NCBI RefSeq assembly: GCF_030376615.1 | Contig: NZ_JARRAB010000010.1 | Location: 62,001-126,000, forward strand | Direction: 5' to 3' | Source of the DNA: Pseudomonas sp. sp1636 | GTDB taxonomy: Bacteria; Pseudomonadota; Gammaproteobacteria; Pseudomonadales; Pseudomonadaceae | Length of the DNA: 64,000 nucleotides | Shown here: piece after piece, positions 1-7,998 of the stretch | Layout: each line of letters opens with the position of its first letter | How positions within the stretch are numbered: position 1 is the first letter of the stretch | The notes under the pieces: generated by a model | Told to the model about the DNA's origin: nothing | Databases searched by the model: none | The model's input: only the letters and a program-made list of their open reading frames with translations | Translations under genes and position numbers: made by a program

Positions 1-1
1 G

Positions 2-856
2 GCCGAGGCGGACGAGTTCGTCGAGCAGGCCCTGGAGACCTTCCGCTGGCACCGCGAGGCGACGGTCGGCGCGGCGCTGTACCAGCAACTGAGCGAGCAA
101 CACCGGTTGGTCGCCGACGTGGTGGCCTTCAAGGGCCCGCACATCAATCACCTGACCCCGCGCAGCCTGGATATCGATGCGGTGCAGGCCGGCATGCCGC
201 AACGCGGCATCGACCCCAAGGCGATTGTCGAAGGCCCGCCTTTGCGGCGCTGCCCGATCCTGTTGCGCCAGACCAGCTTCAAGGCCCTGCACGAGCAGGT
301 AGTGTTCGTCGAGGACAATGGCGAGCGCGCCCTGGGCAGCCATTCGGCCCGTTTCGGCGAGATCGAGCAACGCGGCGCGGCCCTGACCGCCAAAGGCCGC
401 GCGCTCTACGACCGCTTGCTGGACAACGCGCGCCAGGCAGACGGCGACTATGGATCGGCGCTGGCCGAGCAGTTCGGCGAATTCCCGGACGACTACGCCA
501 GCCTGCGCCGCCAGGAACTGGCCTATTTCCGCTACTTCGTCAGCCCGGCCGGGCTGGCGGCCAAGGCGCGTGGCGAGCTGGCGAGCGACCTGGAAGCGCT
601 GCTCGCCGCCGGGCATCTGTGTTGCGAGCCGCTGGTCTACGAAGACTTTCTGCCGGTCAGCGCGGCGGGCATCTTCCAGTCCAACCTGGGCGATGCCGCG
701 CGTGACAGTTACGGCCATTCGGCCAATCAGGACGCCTTCGAGCGCGACCTGGGCGCGCCGGTGTTCGACGAGCTGGCGTTGTATGCCGAGACCCAGCGGC
801 GCTCGCTGGTTCAGTGCGCCGAGCGGCTCGGGTTGGCGGAACTGTTCGGCGACTGA
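2..856 (+). CDS. hglS: 2-oxoadipate dioxygenase/decarboxylase, HglS (DUF1338), 5' end outside window
   Basis: The 3' part (about 284 codons) of a DUF1338-family Fe(II) enzyme is open from base 2; the family is about 460 residues, so roughly the first 180 are missing. HglS converts 2-oxoadipate with O2 to D-2-hydroxyglutarate and CO2 in lysine catabolism. Two family signatures are visible. HINHLTPR near the start of the fragment carries a likely metal-binding histidine. YEDFLPVSAAGIFQSNL carries a likely metal-binding glutamate and the conserved Val-Ser pair. The locus also holds an Lrp regulator, a basic-amino-acid importer, a lysine-dehydrogenase-like gene and lysine decarboxylase, which supports a lysine role. 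A 78-bp gap separates it from the next gene on the same strand, so the two may be co-transcribed. The family call is firm; the exact substrate is by homology. Confidence 0.85.
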   Translation, partial: AEADEFVEQALETFRWHREATVGAALYQQLSEQHRLVADVVAFKGPHINHLTPRSLDIDAVQAGMPQRGIDPKAIVEGPPLRRCPILLRQTSFKALHEQVVFVEDNGERALGSHSARFGEIEQRGAALTAKGRALYDRLLDNARQADGDYGSALAEQFGEFPDDYASLRRQELAYFRYFVSPAGLAAKARGELASDLEALLAAGHLCCEPLVYEDFLPVSAAGIFQSNLGDAARDSYGHSANQDAFERDLGAPVFDELALYAETQRRSLVQCAERLGLAELFGD

Positions 857-934
857 CGGCTGGTCGCGTGCTCGGTGTATTGAATAGTCACTTGCCGCCG
901 GGCGCGAGCCTGGCCGTTTTCGAGGAGTCGCATC

Positions 935-2617
935 ATGGATAACAGCAAGGGCGTCCGCAGCGGCGGGCAGATTCTGGTCGATGCCTTGCGCATCAATGGC
1001 GTCGAACGCGCGTTTTGCGTGCCGGGGGAGAGCTACCTGGCGGTGCTCGATGCCCTGCACGATGCCCGCGACGAGATCGACCTGGTGGTCTGCCGCCAGG
1101 AAGGCGGCGCCGCCTATATGGCCGAGGCTTACGGCAAGCTGACCGGTAAACCGGGGATCTGCTTCGTCACCCGCGGCCCCGGCGCCACCAATGCCTCTGT
1201 GGGCGTGCACACCGCCTACCAGGACTCGACGCCGATGATCCTGTTCATCGGCCAGGTGGCCCGCGACCAGATGGACCGCGAGGCCTTCCAGGAAATCGAC
1301 TACCGGCGCATGTTCGGCCAGCTGGCCAAGTGGGTGGTGCAGGTCGACGATGCCCGGCGCCTGCCGGAGTTGCTCAGCCAAGCCTTCCACCGCGCCGTCA
1401 ACGGCCGGCCCGGGCCGGTGGTGGTGGCGTTGCCGGAGGACATGCTCACCGATTGCGTCGCGGTGGCCGATGCCGGGCCTTGTCGGCGCATCGAGGCGAG
1501 TCCGGCCGCGGCCGACCTGCAAGCCATGGACGAGCTGCTGAACCAGGCCCAGCGGCCCTTGCTGATCGTCGGTGGCGGCGGCTGGACTGCCGCGGCGGTC
1601 GCAGACATCCAGCGCTTCGCCGAGCGCCGGCAGTTGCCGGTGGCGGCCTCGTTCCGCTGCCAGGATCTGTTCGACAATGGCCATCCTAACTACGCCGGCG
1701 ACCTCGGCCTGGCGGCCGGGCCGAAACTGCTGCAGGCGGTGCGCGATGCCGACCTGCTGCTGGTGGTCGGCGCGCGCATGGGCGAGATCACCTCCGGCGG
1801 CTACAGCCTGCTGGAGATTCCCGTGCCGCGCCAGCAACTGGTGCATGTGCACGCCGGGATCGAGGAACTGGGCCGGGTCTATCAGCCGACCCTGGCGATC
1901 AACAGCGGCATGGCGGCCTTCGCCGCCCAGGCCGCCACGCTCGCGCCCGACCGCAATCCGCGCCATGCCGACTGGATCCACAGCCTCAATGGCCACTACC
2001 TGGCCAATCTCGACTGTCCGCCTTCGCCGGGGCCGGTGCAGCTCGGCGAGATCATGGCCTGGCTGCGTGAGCGCCTGCCGAGCGACGCCATCCTGACCAA
2101 TGGTGCCGGCAACTATGCGGTCTGGGTTCAGCGTTTCTACCAGTACCGCGGTTTTCGCACCCAGTTGGGGCCGACCAACGGTTCGATGGGCTACGGCGTG
2201 CCGGCCGGCATCGCCGCCAAGATCAGCGCGCCGCAGCGCATGGTGGTGGCCTTTGCCGGCGATGGCTGCTTCATGATGAATGGCCAGGAACTGGCCACCG
2301 CGGCCCAGTACGGTGCCAACCTGATCGTCATAGTGGTCAACAACGGCATGTACGGCACCATCCGCATGCACCAGGAACGCCACTATCCTGGACGGGTATC
2401 CGGCACCACGCTGCATAATCCGGACTTCGCCGCCCTGGCGCGGGCCTATGGCGTGCATGGCGAGGTGGTGGCCGCCACCGCAGAGTTCCCGGCGGCCTTC
2501 GAGCGCGCCGCCCAGGCCGGCATGCCGGCACTGATCGAAATCCGCGTCGACCCCGAGGCGCTGACCCCGCGGCAGAGTCTCAGTCAGATCCGCGCGCAGG
2601 CCCTGGCGCAGTCCTGA
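935..2617 (+). CDS. ThDP-dependent enzyme, acetolactate-synthase-like large subunit homologue
   Basis: A 560-residue enzyme with the three-domain layout of the acetolactate synthase/oxo-acid decarboxylase superfamily. The conserved catalytic glutamate is residue 56 in the motif RQEGGAAYMAEAYG, followed by RGPGATNASVG. The ThDP/Mg site is GDGCFMMNGQEL (442 on) with the paired Asn 469-470, the usual 27-residue spacing. No small regulatory subunit gene lies beside it, so a catabolic or stand-alone role is likelier than branched-chain synthesis. The substrate is unknown. Position directly after hglS suggests a 2-oxo acid from lysine breakdown, but this is inference. Start is the ATG after CGAGGAG. 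A GC-rich inverted repeat follows the stop codon. Confidence 0.8.
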   Translation: MDNSKGVRSGGQILVDALRINGVERAFCVPGESYLAVLDALHDARDEIDLVVCRQEGGAAYMAEAYGKLTGKPGICFVTRGPGATNASVGVHTAYQDSTPMILFIGQVARDQMDREAFQEIDYRRMFGQLAKWVVQVDDARRLPELLSQAFHRAVNGRPGPVVVALPEDMLTDCVAVADAGPCRRIEASPAAADLQAMDELLNQAQRPLLIVGGGGWTAAAVADIQRFAERRQLPVAASFRCQDLFDNGHPNYAGDLGLAAGPKLLQAVRDADLLLVVGARMGEITSGGYSLLEIPVPRQQLVHVHAGIEELGRVYQPTLAINSGMAAFAAQAATLAPDRNPRHADWIHSLNGHYLANLDCPPSPGPVQLGEIMAWLRERLPSDAILTNGAGNYAVWVQRFYQYRGFRTQLGPTNGSMGYGVPAGIAAKISAPQRMVVAFAGDGCFMMNGQELATAAQYGANLIVIVVNNGMYGTIRMHQERHYPGRVSGTTLHNPDFAALARAYGVHGEVVAATAEFPAAFERAAQAGMPALIEIRVDPEALTPRQSLSQIRAQALAQS

Positions 2618-2658
2618 TGGTTTGGGCGGGCGCGCTCGGCGCCCGCCGTTCTCAGTCC

Positions 2659-2703
2659 TAGCAGGCCGTTGAAAAACGTAGGTGGTATTTCAGCGGCCTG
2701 CTA
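2659..2703. terminator. 16-bp imperfect hairpin between convergent genes
   Basis: The arms 2659-2674 (TAGCAGGCCGTTGAAA) and 2688-2703 pair over 16 bp with one G-T mismatch around a 13-base loop. The right arm contains the stop codon of the minus-strand Lrp gene. A second GC-rich dyad lies just before it at about 2625-2648. The position between convergent genes suits a bidirectional terminator; the sequence also resembles dispersed intergenic palindromes of pseudomonads. Confidence 0.5.
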
Positions 2704-3162
2704 GAGCTTCTGTCCGCGATCCAGCTTGCAGGACAGGATGATCGAGGTGGTGGTCTTCTCCACCCCATCCACCGCGCCTATCTCATCGAGCAGTTCGTCG
2801 AGCCGTTCCGGCGATTCGGCGCGCAGCCAGGCGACGAAATCGAACTCGCCACTGACCGTGCACAGCTGCTGGACCTCGGCCATGTGGGTCAGCCGGCGCA
2901 GCACTTCCTTGCCCGAGCGCGGCTGCAGGGTGATGCCGACATAGGCCTGCAGGCCGCCATCCAAAACCCGTTGGCCCAGACGCAGGCCATAACCGGTGAT
3001 GATCTTGTTCTTCTCCAGGCGGGCGATCCGCGAGATCACCGTGGTGCGGGCGATGCCCAGCTTGCGCGCGAGCATGGCGACGCTCTCGCGGGCATTGAGT
3101 TGCAGGGCGGCGATCAACTGGCGGTCGATATCGTCCAGGCGAACGGGGGAAAACTCGGGCAT
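2701..3162 (-). CDS. Lrp/AsnC family transcriptional regulator
   Basis: 153 residues, normal for the family. The N-terminal winged helix (about 8-65) starts with LDDIDRQLIAALQLNAR and contains the recognition helix around GIARTTVISRIARLE. The C-terminal RAM effector-binding domain follows (about 70-150; VSGEFDFVAWLRAES). Such proteins form octamers or hexadecamers and respond to amino acids. It lies downstream of and in the same direction as the basic-amino-acid importer (125-bp gap) and near lysine catabolic genes, so it probably regulates these in response to lysine or a related ligand. That target assignment is inference. Its stop codon lies in the hairpin at 2659-2703. Confidence 0.88.
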   Translation of the reverse strand: MPEFSPVRLDDIDRQLIAALQLNARESVAMLARKLGIARTTVISRIARLEKNKIITGYGLRLGQRVLDGGLQAYVGITLQPRSGKEVLRRLTHMAEVQQLCTVSGEFDFVAWLRAESPERLDELLDEIGAVDGVEKTTTSIILSCKLDRGQKL

Positions 3163-3286
3163 CGCGGGGCTACCAGGCAGAGGGTGAGAAGGTGCGGCAT
3201 CTTAGCAAAAACGCCGCCCGGCCCGCTGTGGGCGGCCGGGCGTAGGGTGCGCCGTGCGCACCGATTTATGACTGCTGAGCGTGGCG

Positions 3287-3976
3287 TCAGCGACCCTGGC
3301 AGGCGTCCACCCGCAGGCGCCGCTCCAGCAGGCGGAAAGCCTGCACCAGCAGGTAGGCGGCGACCAGGTAGAACACCCCGGCGGCGAAGAAGATCTCCAC
3401 CGGCTGGTAGGTGCGGGCGATGATGGTGCGCGACATGCCGGTCAGCTCCAGCAGGGTGATGGTGCTGGCCAGGGCGCTGGCCTTGAGCATCAGGATCACC
3501 TCGTTGCTGTAGGCCGGCAGGCCGATGCGCGCCGCACGCGGCAGGATGATGTGCACCAGGGTGCGCAGGTTGGACATGCCCAGGGCCCGCGCCGCCTCGA
3601 TCTCGCCGGGCGGAATGGCCTGGATCGAACCGCGCAGGATTTCGGCGATATAGGCGGCCGTGTGCAGGGTCAGGGTGACCACCGCGCACCAGTAGGCATC
3701 GCGCAGCAGCGGCCACAGCGGCCCCTCGCGCACCGCCTCGAACTGGGCCAGGCCGTAGTAGACCAGGAACAGCTGCACCAGCAGCGGGGTGCCGCGAAAG
3801 AAGAAGATGTAGGCGTAGGGCAGGGCGCGCAGCCACCAGTGCCGCGAGGCCCGGGCAATGCCCAGAGGAATGGCCAGGAGCAGGCCGGCGATCACCGCGA
3901 TGGCCACCAGTTCCAGGGTCAGCATGGCGCCTTCGGCGATCTTCGGCAGCCACTTGATGATCAATTCCCAGTTCAT
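3287..3976 (-). CDS. Basic amino-acid ABC transporter permease (HisM/ArtM type)
   Basis: A 229-residue inner-membrane permease of the His/Glu/Gln/Arg/opine family (HisM type) with about five transmembrane helices. The cytoplasmic EAA loop that docks the ATPase is EAARALGMSNLRTLVHIILP. The N-terminal region MNWELIIKWLPKIAEGAMLT is typical of HisM/AotM proteins. Its ATG overlaps the stop of the preceding permease by four bases (ATGA), showing translational coupling. It is the last gene of the four-gene importer operon (ATPase, binding protein, permease, permease). The likely substrate is arginine, ornithine or lysine, judged from the binding protein and the neighbours. Confidence 0.87.
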   Translation of the reverse strand: MNWELIIKWLPKIAEGAMLTLELVAIAVIAGLLLAIPLGIARASRHWWLRALPYAYIFFFRGTPLLVQLFLVYYGLAQFEAVREGPLWPLLRDAYWCAVVTLTLHTAAYIAEILRGSIQAIPPGEIEAARALGMSNLRTLVHIILPRAARIGLPAYSNEVILMLKASALASTITLLELTGMSRTIIARTYQPVEIFFAAGVFYLVAAYLLVQAFRLLERRLRVDACQGR

Positions 3977-4668
3977 GCGGCGCTCCTAACGAAACCCTGG
4001 CTGGCACGCTTCTCGAGCAGGTGCAGGCCGATCATGGCGAGGATGGTGAGGCTCAGGTAGATGAAGGCGGCCACCAGGAAGAAGGTGAACGGCTCCTTGC
4101 TCGAGGTCACGGCGATCTGCGAGCGGCGCATGATTTCCTCCAGGCCGATCACCGAGATCAGGGCGGTGTCCTTCATCAGGATCATGAACAGGTTGCCCAG
4201 GCCGGGCAGGGCGATGCGCCACATCTGCGGCAGGATCAGGCGCCAGAGAATCCGCGGTTTGGACAGGCCGAGGGCTTGGCCGGCCTCGCGATGGCCCTTG
4301 GGGATGGCCAGGATGGCGCCGCGGAACACCTCGGTGGCGTAGGCGCCGAAGCACAGGCCGAGGGCGATGGTGCCGGCGGCGAAGGGGTTCAGTTCCAGGC
4401 TGGCGATGCCGAGCAGGTCGGCCAGGCTGCGCAGCAGGCTGACCGTGCCGAAGTAGATCAGCAGCACCCAGAGCAGCTCGGGGATACCGCGCACCAGGGT
4501 CGAATAGGTGCCGCCCAGCCATTGCAGCGACTTGTACGGCGAGGTCTTGGCCAGCGCGCCGAGCAGGCCGAGTACCAGGCCCAGTGAGAGTGCCGACAAT
4601 GCCAGCTTGATGGTCATCAGGGCGCCGGCCAGCAGCGCCGGGCCGAAGCCGTAGAGATCGAGAGTCAT
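3973..4668 (-). CDS. Basic amino-acid ABC transporter permease (HisQ type)
   Basis: A 231-residue HisQ-type permease that pairs with the HisM-type protein to form the heterodimeric channel. It has about five hydrophobic helices and the EAA loop EAGQALGLSKPRILWRLILP. The start was taken at 4668 (MTLDLYGFG) because AGGTGG lies a good distance upstream. The open frame continues upstream to 4806 but that extension overlaps the binding-protein gene and is not hydrophobic. A stable hairpin separates it from the upstream binding-protein gene. The four-base ATGA overlap with the next permease points to coupled translation. Confidence 0.87.
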   Translation of the reverse strand: MTLDLYGFGPALLAGALMTIKLALSALSLGLVLGLLGALAKTSPYKSLQWLGGTYSTLVRGIPELLWVLLIYFGTVSLLRSLADLLGIASLELNPFAAGTIALGLCFGAYATEVFRGAILAIPKGHREAGQALGLSKPRILWRLILPQMWRIALPGLGNLFMILMKDTALISVIGLEEIMRRSQIAVTSSKEPFTFFLVAAFIYLSLTILAMIGLHLLEKRASQGFVRSAA

Positions 4669-4700
4669 AGTTGGTACCACCTCAGGGACAGGCACGGCGC

Positions 4701-4719
4701 GACAGGCGCCGCGCCTGTC
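4701..4719 (-). promoter_or_regulatory. Intercistronic hairpin after the binding-protein gene
   Basis: The bases form GACAGGC-GCCGC-GCCTGTC, a perfect palindrome of 9-bp arms around one base, in the 58-bp gap between the binding-protein and HisQ-type genes. Hairpins here commonly protect the upstream mRNA so that the periplasmic protein is made in excess over the permease. The function is inferred from position. Confidence 0.5.
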
Positions 4720-4726
4720 AGGCCGG

Positions 4727-5479
4727 TCAGTAGATGCTGAAGGGGAAATACTTGTCGTTGATCTTCTTGTAGGTGCCGTCGGCGACAATTGCCTTGAGTG
4801 CGGCATTCAACTTTCCGCGCAGCGGATCGTCCTTGCGCACGGCGATGCCGATCTTGTCGTTGTCGAACACCGGCTCGCCCTTGAACTCGAAGCCCTTGCC
4901 GGCGTCGCTCTTGAGCCATTCCCAGTTGACGAAGGTGTCGGCCAGCACGCCGTCGAGGCGGCCCGAGGTGAGGTCGAGGTAGGCGTTCTCCTGGGTGTCG
5001 TACAACTTGATGTCGACCACCTCGCCGAGGTTGTCTTCCAGCCAGGTGCCGGCGATGGTGGCGCGCTGCGCACCTATCACCTTGCCTTTGAGGCTGGCGG
5101 TGTCGGTCTTGAACTCGGCGCCTTTCGGGGCGATGAACTGCAGCTTGTTGGTGTAGTAGGGCGCGGTGAAGTCGACCGCCTGCATGCGCTCCTCGGTGAT
5201 CGACATGGAGGCGACGATGGCGTCGAATTTCTTGGCGTTGAGCGCCGGGATTATGCCGTCCCAGTCGGAGGTGACCACTTCGCACTCGGTCTGCATGGTG
5301 GCGCACAGCGCCTGGGCGATCTCCACATCGAAGCCGACCGCCTGGCCGCTGGCGTCGATCAGGTTGAAGGGTGGGTAGGCACCTTCGGTGCCGATCTTCA
5401 GTTTGTCGGCGGCAACGACGCTGCTGGCGAAAGCCAGGGTCGCGGCGGTGGTCAGCAAGATTTTCTTGTATTTATGCAT
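4727..5479 (-). CDS. Periplasmic basic amino-acid-binding protein (LAO/AotJ-like)
   Basis: A 250-residue solute-binding protein of family 3. A Sec signal peptide covers about residues 1-23 (MHKYKKILLTTAATLAFASS, Ala-Ala cleavage region). The mature N-terminus KLKIGTEGAYPPFN and the segment ASMSITEER match the lysine/arginine/ornithine-binding proteins, where the Arg of SITxxR holds the ligand carboxylate and the acidic residue near the N-terminus contacts the side-chain amine. It is the second gene of the importer operon, 14 bp after the ATPase. Arginine, ornithine or lysine is the predicted ligand; neighbouring lysine-catabolic genes favour lysine as one of them. Confidence 0.88.
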   Translation of the reverse strand: MHKYKKILLTTAATLAFASSVVAADKLKIGTEGAYPPFNLIDASGQAVGFDVEIAQALCATMQTECEVVTSDWDGIIPALNAKKFDAIVASMSITEERMQAVDFTAPYYTNKLQFIAPKGAEFKTDTASLKGKVIGAQRATIAGTWLEDNLGEVVDIKLYDTQENAYLDLTSGRLDGVLADTFVNWEWLKSDAGKGFEFKGEPVFDNDKIGIAVRKDDPLRGKLNAALKAIVADGTYKKINDKYFPFSIY

Positions 5480-5493
5480 GCGATGACGCTCCG

Positions 5494-6267
5494 TTAATGA
5501 TTGCTGGACATGAACTGCTTGCAGCGCGCCGAGCTCGGGTTATCGAACACCTGGGCCGGCGTGCCCTGTTCCTCCACCAGCCCCTGGTGGAGGAACACCA
5601 CTTCGCTCGACACCTGGCGGGCGAAGTTCATTTCGTGGGTGACCAGCAGCATGGTGCGGCCTTCATCGGCCAGGGCGCGGATCACGCTGAGGACTTCCTG
5701 AACCATTTCCGGGTCGAGGGCCGAGGTCGGCTCGTCGAACAGGATCACCTTGGGCTCCATGCACAGGGTGCGGGCGATGGCCGCGCGCTGCTGCTGGCCG
5801 CCGGAGAGCTGGTTGGGGTAGACGTGGCGCTTGTCGGCGATGCCGACCTTGGCCAATAGCGCCTCGGCCCGCTCGACGGCTTCGGCCTTGCTCAGGCCGA
5901 GCACCCGGCGCGGCGCCTCGGTGATGTTGTCGAGCACGCTCATGTGCGGCCACAGGTTGAAGCTCTGGAAGACGAAGCCGATTTCGCTGCGCAGCCGGTT
6001 GATCTGCTGGCTGCTGGCCGCGACCAGGGCGCCGTCGTGGCCTTTCTTCAGGCGCAGCTCTTCGCCGTTGACCAGGATCTGGCCCTGATGGGGCGATTCC
6101 AGCAGGTTGATGCAGCGCAGGAAGGTCGACTTGCCGGAGCCGGACGAGCCGAGGATGGAGATGACGTCGCCGTCGCGGGCGGTGAGGGAAATGCCCTTGA
6201 GCACCTCGTGCGCGCCGTAGCGTTTGTGCAGGTCGCGGATTTCCAGTGCAGCTGGGGAACCAGTCAT
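5494..6267 (-). CDS. Amino-acid ABC transporter ATP-binding protein (HisP/AotP type)
   Basis: A 257-residue ATPase of the polar amino-acid importer class. Visible motifs in order are Walker [10 protein letters not shown] (about 41-49), Q-loop in [12 protein letters not shown], signature LSGGQQQR, Walker [13 protein letters not shown] and the switch histidine in LLVTHE. The start was placed at 6267 ([10 protein letters not shown]) because GAGGTG sits seven bases upstream; the longer frame to 6327 lacks a ribosome site. It is the first gene of the importer operon. The gene order ATPase, binding protein, HisQ, HisM differs from aotJQMOP of P. aeruginosa, so this is probably a separate basic-amino-acid system. 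Confidence 0.9.
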   Translation of the reverse strand: MTGSPAALEIRDLHKRYGAHEVLKGISLTARDGDVISILGSSGSGKSTFLRCINLLESPHQGQILVNGEELRLKKGHDGALVAASSQQINRLRSEIGFVFQSFNLWPHMSVLDNITEAPRRVLGLSKAEAVERAEALLAKVGIADKRHVYPNQLSGGQQQRAAIARTLCMEPKVILFDEPTSALDPEMVQEVLSVIRALADEGRTMLLVTHEMNFARQVSSEVVFLHQGLVEEQGTPAQVFDNPSSARCKQFMSSNH

Positions 6268-6655
6268 TGAAGCACCTCTTATTATTCTTTTTTCGCGTAA
6301 CGGATACTGCCGGGTCACGCTGGGCACTGCTGCCGGTTATGCGTCGCCGGCGTTCAGCATTGCGTCAGCCTGGCCCGCTGCAGAGCCAATGTTGCCTGCC
6401 CTCTGCTCGTGCGTCAGGGCATCTCTGGGCTCGATGGAAGCAGTTCGCCTAAGCATCCAGCAAACGAAAATAGGGACTCGCATCATTCCGAAAACGACTC
6501 GATATGACCCGGCGGCAAGCGCCAAAAGGCCCGCTGGCATAGCGCCTGCGAGCCGGTTTTTGCAGCACCGGAATGCGAGTCTTCCCAGTAACGAAAGACC
6601 GCCGCTTATCCATGCCTGGCGTGCAGCGAGGGGCCGCTGCACGCCGGGAGGGAAC
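6268..6655. other. Intergenic region upstream of importer operon, 388 bp
   Basis: The region lies between two minus-strand units, so it should hold the promoter of the importer operon and the end of the dehydrogenase transcript. I see the importer Shine-Dalgarno (GAGGTG, minus strand) at its left edge but no convincing sigma-70 promoter, terminator or coding sequence. Open frames here are short and not gene-like. Confidence 0.4.
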
Positions 6656-7753
6656 TCAGGCGGCGTCCTGGGCCTGGTCGCTGTGCTCTTCGTAGGCCAG
6701 GCCGAAACGGTTGGCGAGGAAGTCGTCCAGGGATACCTGCTCCTGGCTGATGAAGCCCGCCTGCGGGAGGCGCTGCTCGCGGAACAGGTCGAGTGCCGCG
6801 CAGATGCCGGCGGCGGTGGTGATCTGGATGGCGCTGGTCAGGCGGCCGTTCTGCACCGCGGCGAAGATCTTGCGGCTGAACACCTGCTGCACCAGCTTGC
6901 CGTCCTTCATGCCGTTGACGGTGACGAACACCAGCACTACGTCCTGCATGGTGCTGGGCACGGCGCCGCGCAGGATGTCCTTGAGCTTGTCCTGATGGCC
7001 GGCCAAGCGCAGGTCTTCCAGGAGGAACTTCATCAGGTCGCGGTGGCCCGGATAGCGCACGGTCTTGTAGTCGAGTACCTCGACCTTGCCCTGCAGGGTC
7101 TCGCACAGGGTGCCCAGGCCGCCGGAGGTGTTGAAGGCCTCGTACTCGACGCCGTCGAGGGAGAAGTGCTCCAGGCCCTCGAGCGGCTGAACCATCTGCA
7201 GCTTACCGTTGCGGATCGCCTCGCAGGGGTGGCAGTACTCGTTGACCAGACCGTCGACGCTCCAAGTCAGGTTGTACTTGAGGGCATTGGTGGGGAACTC
7301 CGGCAGGGCGCCGACGCGCATCTTCACTTCGCGTACGCTGTCGAAATCGCGCGCCAGGGAGTGGGCGGCGATGCCGATGAAGCCCGGCGCCAGGCCGCAC
7401 TGCGGCATGAAGGCGGTCTTGGCATCCTTGGCCAGCTCCATGATGGTCTTGGTCGCGTGGACGTCTTCGGTCAGGTCGAAGTAGTGGGTGGCGCTGTTCT
7501 TCGCCGCCTGGGCCACGCCGATCGCCATGTGGTAGGGCAGGGCATTGAGCACCGCGTCCTGGTCGCGCATGGCCGCCTCGAGGGCAGCGCTGTCGGTCGA
7601 ATCCAGTTCGAGGGTGGCGATTCCTAGTTTGGCGATGGCATTCAGCGAGTTGACTTCGCGATCGGCCACGATCACTTGGTAATCGCCGGATTGTTGCAGC
7701 AGTTGCGCGATGGTGTAACCGATGTGGCCAGCGCCGAGCAGGAGTACCTTCAT
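6656..7753 (-). CDS. Saccharopine-dehydrogenase-family protein, probable lysine 6-dehydrogenase
   Basis: A 365-residue NAD(P)-dependent enzyme with an N-terminal Rossmann motif GAGHIG (about 7-12) and a saccharopine-dehydrogenase C-terminal domain. Its length and the segments QCGLAPGFIG, AFNTSGGLGTLCETLQGK and YKTVRYPGHRDLMKF match, from memory, lysine 6-dehydrogenase rather than fungal saccharopine reductase (about 450 residues). That enzyme oxidatively deaminates the epsilon amino group of L-lysine to aminoadipate semialdehyde, which cyclises to piperideine-6-carboxylate. Downstream oxidation and transamination would give 2-oxoadipate, the HglS substrate encoded at the start of the window. 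GGAGAG precedes the ATG. It is divergent from ldcA. The specific activity is inferred. Confidence 0.75.
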   Translation of the reverse strand: MKVLLLGAGHIGYTIAQLLQQSGDYQVIVADREVNSLNAIAKLGIATLELDSTDSAALEAAMRDQDAVLNALPYHMAIGVAQAAKNSATHYFDLTEDVHATKTIMELAKDAKTAFMPQCGLAPGFIGIAAHSLARDFDSVREVKMRVGALPEFPTNALKYNLTWSVDGLVNEYCHPCEAIRNGKLQMVQPLEGLEHFSLDGVEYEAFNTSGGLGTLCETLQGKVEVLDYKTVRYPGHRDLMKFLLEDLRLAGHQDKLKDILRGAVPSTMQDVVLVFVTVNGMKDGKLVQQVFSRKIFAAVQNGRLTSAIQITTAAGICAALDLFREQRLPQAGFISQEQVSLDDFLANRFGLAYEEHSDQAQDAA

Positions 7754-7798
7754 TGTTATTCTCTCCAGAGATTAGGTTGCGACCAGGCCAGTCTAGAG

Positions 7799-7873
7799 AG
7801 CAATAAACTCGACGATAAGGCTTATAAAATAGCAATTAGATGAATTGCTGCTGCTAAATGACTAACAATTGCT
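7799..7873. promoter_or_regulatory. Array of AGCAATT/AATTGCT half-sites between dehydrogenase and ldcA
   Basis: A dyad with 7-bp arms AGCAATT (7831-7837) and AATTGCT (7843-7849) lies in the divergent intergenic region. Further half-sites are AGCAAT at 7799-7804 and AATTGCT at 7867-7873. The surrounding DNA is AT-rich compared with the flanking genes. Multiple spaced half-sites suit an Lrp/AsnC-type or similar regulator controlling both genes. No protein assignment is possible from sequence alone. Confidence 0.45.
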
Positions 7874-7998
7874 GCGATATGTAGCGCCTGCTTAGGCGAA
7901 GCATGGGCAACGCCAGTTCGCCTGGTTTCCTAAAAGGGCATCGCATGGTGTTTACTGAGTGCAGTTGCCCAATTGCTCAGTGGATGCCGGATTGCCCC

